The notes: generated by a model not told the origin, from the sequence alone. A DNA stretch of 46,420 nucleotides from a bacterium UBP3_UBA6266 (GCA_002440765.1 DJVC01000055.1:4709-51128); one strand, 5' to 3'. Shown: positions 8,082 to 16,946, counted from the stretch's first letter. A program made the numbers and translations.

Positions 8082-9602
8082 TTACAGGCGCTTTAAATCT
8101 ATTTCTTTGCCATTGGGATCATAGTAAATTACTTCCTCAAAATTTTTATTATAATCCCCTGTTATCTCGATTTTAACCCTGAACTTTCTCTCGAGCACCT
8201 TCAAATCGCGATAATGCTCAAGTTTTTTTGCAATTTCAGGGTTGCATAAAATCTTTAACTGCTGATTTTTGGATTTCCCCAATATCCTGCGCGTATTCCT
8301 TATTATTTCAAGGCTTATGGTTATAGAATTTTTTATAACACCCTTGCCGGAACAGCATTTACATGTTTCATACATATCTTCTATCCAGCTTTCTTTCACT
8401 CTCTGCCTTGTCATCTCCACCAGGCCAAGAGGTGAAATCGCCGATATAGATGTTTTGGCTCTGTCCTTCTTCAGGAACTCTTCAAGCTTCCTTAAAACCG
8501 CTTTCTGGTTCCTCCTGCTCTTCATATCAATGAAATCAATTATAATTATTCCGCCGATATTTCTCAGTTTAAGCTGTAAAGCAACTTCCTCGGCGGCTTC
8601 CATATTAGTCCTGTGAACAGTATCTTCAAGGCTTTTGCTTCCGATATGTTTTGAAGTATTAACATCTATTGTTGTCAATGCCTCCGTGCGGTCTACTACA
8701 ATCGAACCTCCGCACTTCAGCCATACCTTTCTGCTTAACGCTTTATTAATTTCAGATTCAATTCCGAATCTGTCAAACATCGGCTCCCGTCCATCATAGA
8801 ACTTAACCTTGGACCTGGCTTCCGGATAAATAATACTTACAAATCTTTTAACAACCCTGAACTCTCTCTTGTCATCAACAAGAATTTCATCTATATCATC
8901 CGCCATTACATCTCTTAATGTCTTAAGAACTATATCCAGTTCCTTATGCAGGCAGGAAGGCGTCTTGCTGATTATATTTCTTCTCCTTATCCTTTTCCAT
9001 TCCCCCAGCAGGTAGTTAAGGTCTCTTTTGAACTTTTTTGTTTCCTCACCGCCGCCCACTGTCCTTATAATAATTCCCATTCCCTTTGGAATTTTAAGTT
9101 CGGAAAGGACTTTCCTCAGCCTTGTTCTTTCCTCCCTGTTGCTGATTTTTCTGGATATGCCGGATTTTGCCGAATTCGGCATAAGAACAAGATAGCGTCC
9201 GGGAAGGCTTATATTTGTGGTAATTCTGGCACCTTTTGATCCGATTTGGTCCTTTACAACCTGAACCAATATATCCCTGTCTTTCTTAATAAGATTCTCT
9301 ATTTTCCCGGGCATCTTATTCCCGTCCTGGGGAAAATGTTCTATTTCCTCATCCAAAAGTTCCTGACATGATACCTCGGAATCCAGCACATCCGAACTAT
9401 GCAGAAATGCGTTTTTTTCCAATCCGATATTCACAAATGCCGCCTGCATACCGGGCATAACATTATCAACTTTTCCCTTATATACGTTCCCCACAATTTT
9501 CCTGTTATCCAAACGCTCCAGGGAAAAATCCTCAAGCGTGTTGTTTTTCAAAACAGCAATCCTTTTCTCTCCACCCTCAACATTTATTAGTATTTTCTGC
9601 AT
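8082..9602 (-). CDS. rng: Ribonuclease E/G family endoribonuclease
   Basis: A single-strand-specific endoribonuclease for rRNA and mRNA processing. The 506-residue protein starts MQKILINVEGGEKRIAVL, has an S1 RNA-binding domain at about 35-120 (IVGNVYKGKVDNVMPGMQAA), and the DNase I-like catalytic region with aspartates in TTIDVNTS and IIIIDFIDM. The zinc-link cysteines are in CKCCSGKG. It has the short RNase G-like form without the degradosome scaffold. The ATG at 9602 was chosen by homology; it overlaps the end of the DUF2344 gene by 26 bases. The order radical SAM-DUF2344-rng-rplU-rpmA-obgE is known from other phyla; here gene A is inserted between rng and rplU. Confidence 0.93.
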   Translation of the reverse strand: MQKILINVEGGEKRIAVLKNNTLEDFSLERLDNRKIVGNVYKGKVDNVMPGMQAAFVNIGLEKNAFLHSSDVLDSEVSCQELLDEEIEHFPQDGNKMPGKIENLIKKDRDILVQVVKDQIGSKGARITTNISLPGRYLVLMPNSAKSGISRKISNREERTRLRKVLSELKIPKGMGIIIRTVGGGEETKKFKRDLNYLLGEWKRIRRRNIISKTPSCLHKELDIVLKTLRDVMADDIDEILVDDKREFRVVKRFVSIIYPEARSKVKFYDGREPMFDRFGIESEINKALSRKVWLKCGGSIVVDRTEALTTIDVNTSKHIGSKSLEDTVHRTNMEAAEEVALQLKLRNIGGIIIIDFIDMKSRRNQKAVLRKLEEFLKKDRAKTSISAISPLGLVEMTRQRVKESWIEDMYETCKCCSGKGVIKNSITISLEIIRNTRRILGKSKNQQLKILCNPEIAKKLEHYRDLKVLERKFRVKIEITGDYNKNFEEVIYYDPNGKEIDLKRL

Positions 9603-10251
9603 CTCTCCGTCTCCAATCAAAATGTTTTCTGCAAAACACAAGTTTTAATACATCTTTTTCAGTATAATTGAACAACTCACAAATAATAATCCTGGGATTA
9701 ACATACCTCTTGTTTTCAAGGCTTATCTTTAAAAACAATTCGGCCCTATTATCCTTTTTACAAAACAACTTAATTTCTTCCATCGTTTCCCTGAGGTTTA
9801 TCTCCCGTCCGTTTTCCTTCCGGAAAACCCATGTCTCACTGGAATTGAATTTATTCAGGCATTCGGCAATATATTCAGGAGATTTTTCAAGTTCCACCAC
9901 ATAACTGCACGAAACAGGTTCGCCAACGCTGTTTTCACGCTCCAATCCATTAACCCGGACTATCTTTAATCCTCCGGGCAGGTTCTTATTGATTTTACCG
10001 GGTAATAATCCCATATCCAGCCGGTCGAGAGATTCAAAATCAAAATATTCAGAATCGCTTTCAAACCCAAGGGACAAAGCCTGGCAGAATGATACCTTCG
10101 GATGCGGATTAAACCCTCTGCTGAAGTTCAATTCATCCACTCCCAGTCTGAGAGCTCTCATAACCATCCTCGCTACATCAAGATGAGAAACAAAACGGAT
10201 TAAACCCTTTTTTTCATATAACGCCCTGTAGGCATAGCAAGTATTATTCAT
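9577..10251 (-). CDS. DUF2344 / TIGR03936 radical-SAM-linked protein
   Basis: A 224-residue member of the TIGR03936 family, shown by LIRFVSHLDVARMVMRALRL and NFSRGFNPHPKVSFCQALSLGFESDSEYFDFE in the first 75 residues. The family is almost always next to, or fused with, the TIGR03960 radical SAM protein, which here lies upstream at 10634. Its exact role is not established; tRNA or ribosome-linked modification has been suggested from context. It is separated from its usual partner by a 382-base stretch containing a possible small gene. Confidence 0.88.
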   Translation of the reverse strand: MNNTCYAYRALYEKKGLIRFVSHLDVARMVMRALRLGVDELNFSRGFNPHPKVSFCQALSLGFESDSEYFDFESLDRLDMGLLPGKINKNLPGGLKIVRVNGLERENSVGEPVSCSYVVELEKSPEYIAECLNKFNSSETWVFRKENGREINLRETMEEIKLFCKKDNRAELFLKISLENKRYVNPRIIICELFNYTEKDVLKLVFCRKHFDWRRRDAENTNKC

Positions 10252-10329
10252 CTTCCGACATATGGTCTGTTTGTGCGGGGATAAAGGCTTTATGAAGGTT
10301 AATTTTCAGAAATGACGTATTATTACTGT

Positions 10330-10515
10330 TCAAGCAAATTTTGAATCAGACGCAACCCGTTTTTCCAACCGGCAACGGTGTTTTTCAGGCAAAACAGAAT
10401 TAAAATCAACATAAATAAAGTCATTTAGAAAAAATTTTCCGGCACAATTTTCATTTAATATTAATTTATTGTGCTCTATCATAATACGTAAACCTTTATC
10501 CTTTAAGGCACCCAA
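10330..10515 (-). CDS. Possible small protein, 61 residues, unknown
   Basis: An open frame from TTG at 10515 with an AGAAAGG ribosome-binding site 6 bases upstream, lying about 24 bases after the predicted start of a strong promoter. A later ATG (10482) is an alternative start. The protein has no signal peptide, membrane segment or motif that I recognise; its end is rich in Arg, Lys and His (KHRCRLEKR). It could equally be a chance frame in a leader RNA. The good promoter and spacing are the only support. Confidence 0.35.
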   Translation of the reverse strand: MGALKDKGLRIMIEHNKLILNENCAGKFFLNDFIYVDFNSVLPEKHRCRLEKRVASDSKFA

Positions 10516-10545
10516 CAGATACCTTTCTATTTAAAATGACAATTC

Positions 10546-10574
10546 ATTAAACTATAAAATCGACCTGTTGTCAA
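10546..10574 (-). promoter_or_regulatory. Sigma70-type promoter upstream of small frame / DUF2344-rng
   Basis: Minus-strand -35 TTGACA (10574-10569), 17-bp spacer, -10 TTTAAT (10551-10546). Transcription would start near 10539 and continue into the DUF2344 gene and rng. Confidence 0.6.
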
Positions 10575-10633
10575 TAATTACGGGCAAATCAAACCGCAAC
10601 TGCTACAAATACCGGTTTTCACGCAGTCAAGCG

Positions 10634-12343
10634 TTAACTGCCCTCCTTACCGGCATTTGCCCTCTCGGACAATAAATACTGTTCATTTACCCCGTAATCC
10701 ATGTGACTCCATGGAAGAACATCCCCGGGCATCACCACCGTTTTCATTTCAATTTTACATTCAGAAAAAGCCTTTTTCCATATACCATAATCAAAACGTT
10801 CGGTCCACTGGTCGAAACCCGCGCCCATTTCCACCGCTCTGACCGCAACCCGTAGCAGCTTTCTGTCACCACGCGCAAATAAAGATTCCAGGAAACTCAT
10901 TTCGGGGCTATGAAAACTAATCTTTATTTTTTTGCTTTTCACCGCATTCCTGACTCTGCGGTGCTTAGTCCTGAGAACTTCAACGCTGTTCATTTCCTCC
11001 CACTGGAACGGAGTGTGGGCTTTGGGAATAAAGTTTGAGACAGCGATATTAAGCTTTATTCCCCTATACCCGGCTTTCCCGGCGCCGGAAAGTATTCTCT
11101 CCGCAAGTAAGCCTATCGCATCAATATCGTCATCTGTTTCAAAAGGAAGCCCTACCATAAAATAAAGCTTAACCAGTTTCCATCCTTTTTCAAAAGCATA
11201 TAGGCAGGAATTGACTATTTTTTCATCCGATAAATCTTTATTTATTATTTTTCTCAGGCGCTCCGTTCCCGCTTCGGGGGCAAAAGTCAGACCGCTTTTT
11301 CTTGTCCTGCTGACCTGATCGGCAAGATCTACGCAAAATGAATCACATCTCAGCGAAGGAAGTCCTACAGACACATTCTTCCGGGAAAATATCCGGTTAA
11401 GGTTTTCACAAAGCTCTTTAATGTTGCTATAATCCCCCGAAGACAAAGAAAGAAGGGTTATTTCTTCATAGCCGCTGCCATTAATTTTTTTCTCTGCCTC
11501 TCCCACTATTTCGGCAATATTCTTTTCCCTTAAGGGCCTGTTAATCATTCCGGGCTGACAAAACCTGCACCCTCTGGTGCATCCTCTCCTTATTTCAACA
11601 ACCACCCTGTCGTGGACAGTCCGTATATTCGGTATGATAATCTCAGACAAATTATCCGTAAAAACTTTATTCTCCACATTCTTCCTGATCTTTTTGCCTT
11701 CAATCTTAAACTGAGGAACATAAGTATAGTTATTATCTTCCGACAATTTTTTCAAAGCTCTTTTTCTGTCGGATAATATCAGCGCCCTGTTTTTCTTAAA
11801 CCATTCCAGAAACCCCAATATAGCCGTTTCTCCATCTCCGGGAATCATAACGTCAAATATATCCGCATAAGGCTCCGGTTGAGACACACAGGCGCCCCCG
11901 GCAATTATTACGGGCATGCCCTCAACCCTGTCTTTAGAAAACAGGGGGATTCCTGCGTGATCCAGCATACAAAGCACATTCGTTACACAAAGCTCATACT
12001 GCAATGAAAATCCGACAATATCAAAATCCTTGACCGGAACCTTGTTCTCCAGGGAAAAAAGTCCAACCCCTCTTTTTTTCATTTCAGACTGCATATCCTT
12101 CCACGGGCAATAAACTCGTTCGGCGGAAAGCCCTTCCCTGTTATTGACAATACTGTATAAAATCCTGTTGCCTAAATTACTCATGCCTATTTCGTAAATA
12201 TCCGGGAACGCGAGGCACAGGTTTATGTTTTCGGTATCAAACGGTTTTTCAGAGGAATTAATCTCACCGCCGATATATCTGGCGGGTTTCTCTACAAAAG
12301 GGAGGATTTCTTTTTCGACTAAATAAAAATCTGAAAATGGCAT
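10634..12343 (-). CDS. TIGR03960-family radical SAM protein
   Basis: A 569-residue protein of the TIGR03960 family, with an N-terminal cobalamin-binding-like region (residues 40-180) and a radical SAM core. The iron-sulfur cluster cysteines are C255, C259 and C262 in RRGCTRGCRFCQPG. Radical SAM enzymes cleave S-adenosylmethionine to start difficult modifications; this subfamily has no settled substrate, but it pairs with DUF2344 and RNase G in many genomes. The ATG directly follows the stop of the upstream gene (TAAATG), so the two are coupled. Confidence 0.88.
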   Translation of the reverse strand: MPFSDFYLVEKEILPFVEKPARYIGGEINSSEKPFDTENINLCLAFPDIYEIGMSNLGNRILYSIVNNREGLSAERVYCPWKDMQSEMKKRGVGLFSLENKVPVKDFDIVGFSLQYELCVTNVLCMLDHAGIPLFSKDRVEGMPVIIAGGACVSQPEPYADIFDVMIPGDGETAILGFLEWFKKNRALILSDRKRALKKLSEDNNYTYVPQFKIEGKKIRKNVENKVFTDNLSEIIIPNIRTVHDRVVVEIRRGCTRGCRFCQPGMINRPLREKNIAEIVGEAEKKINGSGYEEITLLSLSSGDYSNIKELCENLNRIFSRKNVSVGLPSLRCDSFCVDLADQVSRTRKSGLTFAPEAGTERLRKIINKDLSDEKIVNSCLYAFEKGWKLVKLYFMVGLPFETDDDIDAIGLLAERILSGAGKAGYRGIKLNIAVSNFIPKAHTPFQWEEMNSVEVLRTKHRRVRNAVKSKKIKISFHSPEMSFLESLFARGDRKLLRVAVRAVEMGAGFDQWTERFDYGIWKKAFSECKIEMKTVVMPGDVLPWSHMDYGVNEQYLLSERANAGKEGS

Positions 12344-12886
12344 TTATTTCTGCTTTTCCCCAAGTTTTTCCCATGATTCCATAGCTGCAATAATCTCGTT
12401 CAGAACGGCTGTTGAAGAAATAGTGCAGCCGGTAATGGAATCAAACTTCGCTTTCCCTGATTGATACGAGTCATGATTCCAGCCTTTAAACTGGTTGATA
12501 AAATCCGGATTCCCTATCCTCGTTCCCAACCCCGGGGTTTCAGATTGAGATAAAACTTTCACTCCGGCAACATTGCCTTTGCCATCCACACCTATCATAA
12601 GTTCAATATCCCCGGAGTAACCGTAATCAGAGCAGATAAAAACATATCCCAGAAGTTTCCCTTTTTCTTTAACAAGAAAATATTTTTTAACCATTTTGGG
12701 CAAATTGCCGGTTTTTTCCTCAAAATTATCCGCTTCAGGAAATATTTCCTTTAGCCTTTTCTCTTCATCTGCTTTCTGCCGGGCTTCAATGGATGGCCTT
12801 GACTGTTTATAAACAGCGCCAAGGCATAAACCCGCAATAAGGCATACAACTGAAAGAGTTAACGTGATTTTAATCCCGTTTTTCAT
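12344..12886 (-). CDS. RnfG-like FMN-binding protein
   Basis: A 180-residue membrane-anchored protein with one N-terminal transmembrane segment (about 5-24) and a periplasmic FMN-binding domain. The covalent flavinylation motif appears as SITGCTISSTAV near residues 148-159, matching the S(G/A/T)(A/T)T-type site where FMN is attached to threonine; DYGYSGDIELMIGVD and ETPGLGTRI are the other family motifs. RnfG is normally one of six Rnf or Nqr subunits, but no other subunit is nearby, so it may serve a different electron-transfer partner. ATG 12886 is preferred over an upstream TTG because GGGAAG lies 7 bases before it. Confidence 0.82.
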   Translation of the reverse strand: MKNGIKITLTLSVVCLIAGLCLGAVYKQSRPSIEARQKADEEKRLKEIFPEADNFEEKTGNLPKMVKKYFLVKEKGKLLGYVFICSDYGYSGDIELMIGVDGKGNVAGVKVLSQSETPGLGTRIGNPDFINQFKGWNHDSYQSGKAKFDSITGCTISSTAVLNEIIAAMESWEKLGEKQK

Positions 12887-12956
12887 AAAAATACTTCCCA
12901 AGCAAATATCGCTTCTTTATTTTTCCTCGAATTCCGGATTTATTTTTTTTAAGAGT

Positions 12957-13346
12957 CTATCTGCTCCATTTTTCCAGGTCTTCATCTTTCAACGGTTCCA
13001 CTCTGAAAGAAAAATCCACCGTCTGCCCGCCGATATCTAATTTCAAAGAAGTGCTTAATCTGGTCAGCAGAAGCCTGTAGGGAACTTTAAGATTATGGCC
13101 TTCAAAATCTATCGCAACATTAGTATCCCCGAGAATCGATTTCGCATCGCTTACAGCCCTAACCAGATGGTCAAACATCTCCAGTTTGGAAATAAGGTCC
13201 CGGTCGAATTTATATTCATTCCCGCACTTATCACATTTCAGGACGCTGTTTTTCTTTATCTGAGAAACAAGAAAAACAATCGTGCCCTCGCAATCTTTGC
13301 TGACACATTTAAATTCTATTTTTTGGCCTTTTGTCACCTTATTCAC
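12957..13346 (-). CDS. Zinc-ribbon protein of unknown function
   Basis: A 129-residue cytoplasmic protein. Four cysteines in two pairs (FKCVSKDCEGT and LKCDKCGNEY, about residues 13-45) form an apparent zinc ribbon. The remainder is a beta-rich domain ending SFRVEPLKDEDLEKWSR. I do not recognise the family. Ribosome-binding site GGAGGTGAATAAGGTG lies before the start, a good match. It stands alone between the FMN-binding gene and pgi. Confidence 0.75.
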   Translation of the reverse strand: MNKVTKGQKIEFKCVSKDCEGTIVFLVSQIKKNSVLKCDKCGNEYKFDRDLISKLEMFDHLVRAVSDAKSILGDTNVAIDFEGHNLKVPYRLLLTRLSTSLKLDIGGQTVDFSFRVEPLKDEDLEKWSR

Positions 13347-13374
13347 CTCCGTTAAAGATTAGGCACCGCTCACA

Positions 13375-13426
13375 TTAGTTATTTGTTAGCAAGTTATCTA
13401 CTTATTAACTCAGCAACTCAATAACC
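13375..13426. repeat. Intergenic palindromic repeat, copy 1 (after pgi)
   Basis: An imperfect inverted repeat: the left arm at 13375-13398 has GTTA at 7-8 base intervals and the right arm at 13402-13426 contains AACTCAGCAAC. The right arm matches 21 of 25 bases with 25038-25062. Both right arms end 11-12 bases from the stop codon of a minus-strand gene. Confidence 0.55.
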
Positions 13427-13438
13427 TTCTGTTTTATT

Positions 13439-14827
13439 TTATATAACATATTCCGGATTCGGCCTGTCTATTTTCTCTATTTCCGCTTTCTTTTCCTCAA
13501 AACCGGGGCGACCCATCAACGCATATGTCAATTTCTTCCCTTCCTCAACACCAGGCTGATTAAAAGGATCTATTTCAAGAAGATAACCCGCAAAGGCGGT
13601 AGCAAGCTCAAGCATATATAACAACTGCCCAATGGAATTTTCAGATATTTCAGGAAGCCATATTGTCGAATTAGGGCGTTTTGCTTTTGTTAAAGCAAGC
13701 GTTGTCGCTTTCTGTTCAGCATGGAAAAGTTCGCCCATAGTATGCCCCGATAAGTAATTTATACTTTTTTTGCTCTCGAAACCGGTCGGGATTTTAATGT
13801 CTTTGGCAAATTTTTTTACTCCGACAAATACAAAATATTTATCGTTAGGGCCTTCCACATACAGCTGAACCTGCGAATGCTGGTCGGTCGCCCCAAGCGC
13901 TTTGACGGGAGTTTGCCCGACAAAAAGCGAATTCCCTTCCACAATCCTTGTTTTGCCCAGGCTCTCGGCCCAAAGCTGCCTGTACCAATCGGCAATATCT
14001 CTCAATTTCGTTGAATAAGGCATCATAACCGAAATCTTTTTATTCTTTTTAACATCGAGGATATAATGCAATATGGCGTACATATAAGCCGGGTTCAGAA
14101 AATAGTTCCGTTCCCTGCAGCGGGTTTCCATTTTCTCCGCTCCGGCAAGAAGCTCATGAATATCAATACCGGTTATCGCGGCGGACAAAAGCCCCACGGG
14201 AGAAAGCACTGAAAATCTTCCTCCGACGTTTTGCGGAATATAAAAAGTTTTATATCCTTCTTCTTCCGCAATAGCCTTTAAATCCCCTTTTTCAGGATCT
14301 GTCGTCGCTATAATGTGTTCTTTGTATTTTTCTCCGTACATTTTTTCCAGCATCGACTTAATAATAAGAAACTGGGACATTGTTTCGGATGTGCCGCCGG
14401 ATTTTGTTATTACATTAAATACCGTTTTCTTTAAATCGATCCCTTCAAGCAAAGAACTGAATATCTCAGGATCAATATTATCCATCACAAAAAGTTTCGG
14501 AAAACCCTTTTTGCGTTTATAAGGGTCTGTTAACGCTGTGTTTAAAGCTATATTTCCAAGCGCCGACCCCCCGATACCCAAAACAACAAAGTTTTCATAG
14601 TTATCCCTTATGGATTCGGCAAACGCGTTTATTTCAGAAGCAACATCACGACTGAAAGGAAGTTTTACGAAACCGGGATTCCCCTCTTTCCGGATAGTCT
14701 CTATCCTTGAAACCGCACCTGATATTTTCCCGTCCATTGATTCAATATCTGTTCTGCTGAATCCATTATCCCGACCGACAATATCCGCAAGCGAATTGTT
14801 AAAATCAAACAATATCTCTTTTGCCAT
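13439..14827 (-). CDS. pgi: Glucose-6-phosphate isomerase
   Basis: Interconverts glucose-6-phosphate and fructose-6-phosphate. The 462-residue protein has the sugar-isomerase motifs VVLGIGGSALGNIAL (about 88-102), VITKSGGTSETMSQF (near 140), NVGGRFSVLSPVGLLSA (near 200) and GATDQHSQVQLYVEGPND (near 335). The ATG at 14827 is chosen because GGGAGGAAAC directly precedes it; the frame runs 7 codons further to a TTG. It follows the SAM hydrolase gene after 21 bases. Confidence 0.96.
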   Translation of the reverse strand: MAKEILFDFNNSLADIVGRDNGFSRTDIESMDGKISGAVSRIETIRKEGNPGFVKLPFSRDVASEINAFAESIRDNYENFVVLGIGGSALGNIALNTALTDPYKRKKGFPKLFVMDNIDPEIFSSLLEGIDLKKTVFNVITKSGGTSETMSQFLIIKSMLEKMYGEKYKEHIIATTDPEKGDLKAIAEEEGYKTFYIPQNVGGRFSVLSPVGLLSAAITGIDIHELLAGAEKMETRCRERNYFLNPAYMYAILHYILDVKKNKKISVMMPYSTKLRDIADWYRQLWAESLGKTRIVEGNSLFVGQTPVKALGATDQHSQVQLYVEGPNDKYFVFVGVKKFAKDIKIPTGFESKKSINYLSGHTMGELFHAEQKATTLALTKAKRPNSTIWLPEISENSIGQLLYMLELATAFAGYLLEIDPFNQPGVEEGKKLTYALMGRPGFEEKKAEIEKIDRPNPEYVI

Positions 14828-14848
14828 GTTTCCTCCCGTATATATCAA

Positions 14849-15637
14849 CTATAATTGAACTATTATGTTATCACTTTTTTTCAAAGACAATATTTCCGCG
14901 GCATTTCCGCAATTAGCGGCTATTTCAAACATCCCGTTACTGTTCCAATAGCAGACCAATTCCCCTTTTTTGACATCGGAGTATCTTTTTCCGCAAAAAA
15001 TGTCCATCGATTGTATTTTAATTTTTGCGGGTAAATTTTTGTTCAAAGACATAATGAAATCTTTACTGACATTGGTAGTTATATTGCCAAAAACATCTAT
15101 ATTTACTGCTTTTAAATACAGTTTAGCATCCCTATATTCCGGTTTTTTGAATTCTAATATACGTATATCCATAATTTCCGGACCGAACTCGGATATATCA
15201 ATCCCGTTGCCGAGCCACGCAGCCGCAGGCGCAAAGATATCTCTCCCGTGAAAAGTATCTGAAACAGGCAAGCGCATGTATTCAGTATTACTGATTTCAA
15301 CCACTCTTTTAATAGTGTCCTTGGCGGCCGAAGGGTATAATAAACCGTTATCCGGCCCGATAAAAAAATAATTATTCGTTTGGATAATCAACTGCCTTCT
15401 TTCCCCGCCTACCGATGGATCTACTACCGCCACATGGATAGTGCCGGCGGGAAAATCCGAATATACATTACACAAGGTGTACGCGCCTTCTTCTATATTC
15501 CCCCGCTCCATATTGTGAGTGATATCCACGATACGCACTTCATCGTTTATTCCTAATATCGAACCTTTCAAGGCAGCAACATAAAAATCTTTAGTGCCGA
15601 AATCAGTTAAAAGCGTAATTATTCCGGTTCTTTTCAT
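14849..15637 (-). CDS. SAM hydroxide adenosyltransferase (DUF62 family)
   Basis: A 262-residue protein related to the S-adenosylmethionine-dependent fluorinases and chlorinases. Most bacterial members hydrolyse S-adenosylmethionine to adenosine and methionine. Motifs are LLTDFGTKDFYVAALKG (residues 9-25), VVDPSVGGERR (about 73-83) and GPDNGLLYP. The region after TFHGRDIFAPAAAWL carries the C-terminal domain. The fluorinase-specific loop is not evident, so halogenation is unlikely. It probably shares a transcript with pgi. Confidence 0.9.
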   Translation of the reverse strand: MKRTGIITLLTDFGTKDFYVAALKGSILGINDEVRIVDITHNMERGNIEEGAYTLCNVYSDFPAGTIHVAVVDPSVGGERRQLIIQTNNYFFIGPDNGLLYPSAAKDTIKRVVEISNTEYMRLPVSDTFHGRDIFAPAAAWLGNGIDISEFGPEIMDIRILEFKKPEYRDAKLYLKAVNIDVFGNITTNVSKDFIMSLNKNLPAKIKIQSMDIFCGKRYSDVKKGELVCYWNSNGMFEIAANCGNAAEILSLKKSDNIIVQL

Positions 15638-15723
15638 CTTTAACCTAAATCCTTATCTTATTTACATCGAACAAGGCCATAACCAGCTCATTTTACCAGA
15701 ATGGTTTTATCAGGCAAGTAATA

Positions 15724-16182
15724 TTACAGCAAAATATTACTGCGGGGGAAATTTTTAAAAACCAGAAGAAAAAGACAAGCAAGAAATGAAATGATTGTGC
15801 TGATTTCGGGGACTGCATCAAAAAAAACCGTACCGGAACCTGTATCGCCGTTATCCGGAAAAAAATAAAGGGCATTGACATTCCATCTGCCTGTTTCCCT
15901 AATATTACTCCAGTCGCTGATACTAATTATTAATTCTCTTTGGGCGGATACCCTTCCTCCGTCAAAGTATGACACAATACCGGGGCTTAACCACCAGGAG
16001 GCAATAAAGGCCGACCCATCTCTGGGAAGCTTAAGATGAATGTAAGGGGTTTCTCCAATACTGAACTCGGATTTCGGATTACCTGAGATGTCGCTTGTAT
16101 ACAAATATTCAAAGGCAGACATACAGGGAGAAACATATAATATAAAAAAAATAACGGCTAACGTTTTCAGGAGTAGTTTCAT
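15724..16182 (-). CDS. Secreted protein with atypical PEP-CTERM-like tail
   Basis: A 152-residue protein with a signal peptide (1-22, ending PCMSA) and a beta-rich middle resembling its PEP-CTERM neighbours (GRWNVNALYFFPDNG and GTVFFDAVPE). The tail has VPE followed by ISTIISFLACLFLLVFK and a short basic end, so the shape of a PEP-CTERM signal is present but the final proline of VPEP is isoleucine, and six residues follow the basic cluster. It may be a degraded paralogue or a variant tag. Its promoter is at 16199-16228 and lacks a clear operator palindrome. Confidence 0.7.
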   Translation of the reverse strand: MKLLLKTLAVIFFILYVSPCMSAFEYLYTSDISGNPKSEFSIGETPYIHLKLPRDGSAFIASWWLSPGIVSYFDGGRVSAQRELIISISDWSNIRETGRWNVNALYFFPDNGDTGSGTVFFDAVPEISTIISFLACLFLLVFKNFPRSNILL

Positions 16183-16198
16183 CTCATTTATGGTCAGT

Positions 16199-16228
16199 AT
16201 TGTACTATAATGTCATATTCTGTATCAA
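16199..16228 (-). promoter_or_regulatory. Promoter of the atypical secreted protein gene
   Basis: Minus-strand -35 TTGATA (16228-16223), 18-bp spacer, -10 TACAAT (16204-16199), directly after the terminator of gene B. Confidence 0.5.
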
Positions 16229-16237
16229 GACATAAAA

Positions 16238-16267
16238 AAATGGGGAAGGATACCCCCTTCCCCATTT
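16238..16267 (-). terminator. Rho-independent terminator after gene B
   Basis: Perfect 12-bp stem AAATGGGGAAGG (16238-16249) with CCTTCCCCATTT (16256-16267), 6-base loop, and a run of T on the minus strand. Confidence 0.9.
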
Positions 16268-16287
16268 TACCGCAAAGCAATGCTGAA

Positions 16288-16920
16288 TTACGCCCTGTTT
16301 CTCTTAAATACAAAAATGCCCGCAAGGCCCAATCCAAGAAGCAATAGGCTTGCCGGCTCAGGAACTGGCTGTGTATCCGCATAAGCATCATCAAAATAGA
16401 CCGTCCCGCTCGCGCCTGAAGCAGTATCCCTGACCAAAACCGTATAAGAAAGCTTTGTTGCTCCTGTAGGTGCTATTCCGCTCAGAGAAATTGCTTCCCA
16501 TCCACTTGTTGCCGTACTCCTGTTTGCAAGAAGAGAGCTTCCTACTGTTCCACCGCCGTTATCCTGGAATTTCAACTCTAAAACAGCTTCGGCATTATTA
16601 AGCGCGGTAGGAATATTAATAGGCTGATAAGCATAAAAAGTCTGTCCCGCTGTAACACTCTCGCTCACCCACTGGCCCCATCCCCCCCATCCTGAGCCCG
16701 TAATAGTTATCTGCCCGGATGAAGAACCCGACCTCGCATTGCCGCTCTGTGTCCCTGCCACATCAGCATCACCAAACATATGCCACCAATTATCGGGCAC
16801 ATTTGTCCCCTGATAATCGACCCATGATTCAAATCCGGAGTTGTCAAGCATATTAGCCTGGGCTGACGCAGGAAGGATAAACATAATACTTACAAGAACC
16901 AAAAATAAAACTTTTCTCAT
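16288..16920 (-). CDS. PEP-CTERM sorting-signal protein B (CBM-like)
   Basis: A 210-residue secreted protein. The signal peptide (1-20, ending SAQA) is followed by NMLDNSGFESW, the opening strand typical of CBM4/9/22-type jelly-roll carbohydrate-binding modules. The domain closes with GTVYFDDAYAD and the C-terminus (186-210) is VPEP, a Leu/Gly-rich helix and KRNRA, a PEP-CTERM tag for exosortase. The ATG at 16920 has AAAGGGGG just upstream. It is a single-gene unit with two matching operators 55 bp apart in its promoter region. No catalytic domain is present; the bound glycan is unknown. Confidence 0.9.
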   Translation of the reverse strand: MRKVLFLVLVSIMFILPASAQANMLDNSGFESWVDYQGTNVPDNWWHMFGDADVAGTQSGNARSGSSSGQITITGSGWGGWGQWVSESVTAGQTFYAYQPINIPTALNNAEAVLELKFQDNGGGTVGSSLLANRSTATSGWEAISLSGIAPTGATKLSYTVLVRDTASGASGTVYFDDAYADTQPVPEPASLLLLGLGLAGIFVFKRNRA

Positions 16921-16946
16921 GTTTCCCCCTTTCCCCACATTTAAAA

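Larger units (their letters stand above)
10252..10633. other. Intergenic stretch between DUF2344 and radical SAM genes
   Basis: This 382-base gap is unusual because the flanking genes are normally adjacent or fused. It holds a good minus-strand promoter (10546-10574) and a small open frame (10330-10515). After that frame I see about 80 bases with no recognisable feature before the DUF2344 start. Confidence 0.5.
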
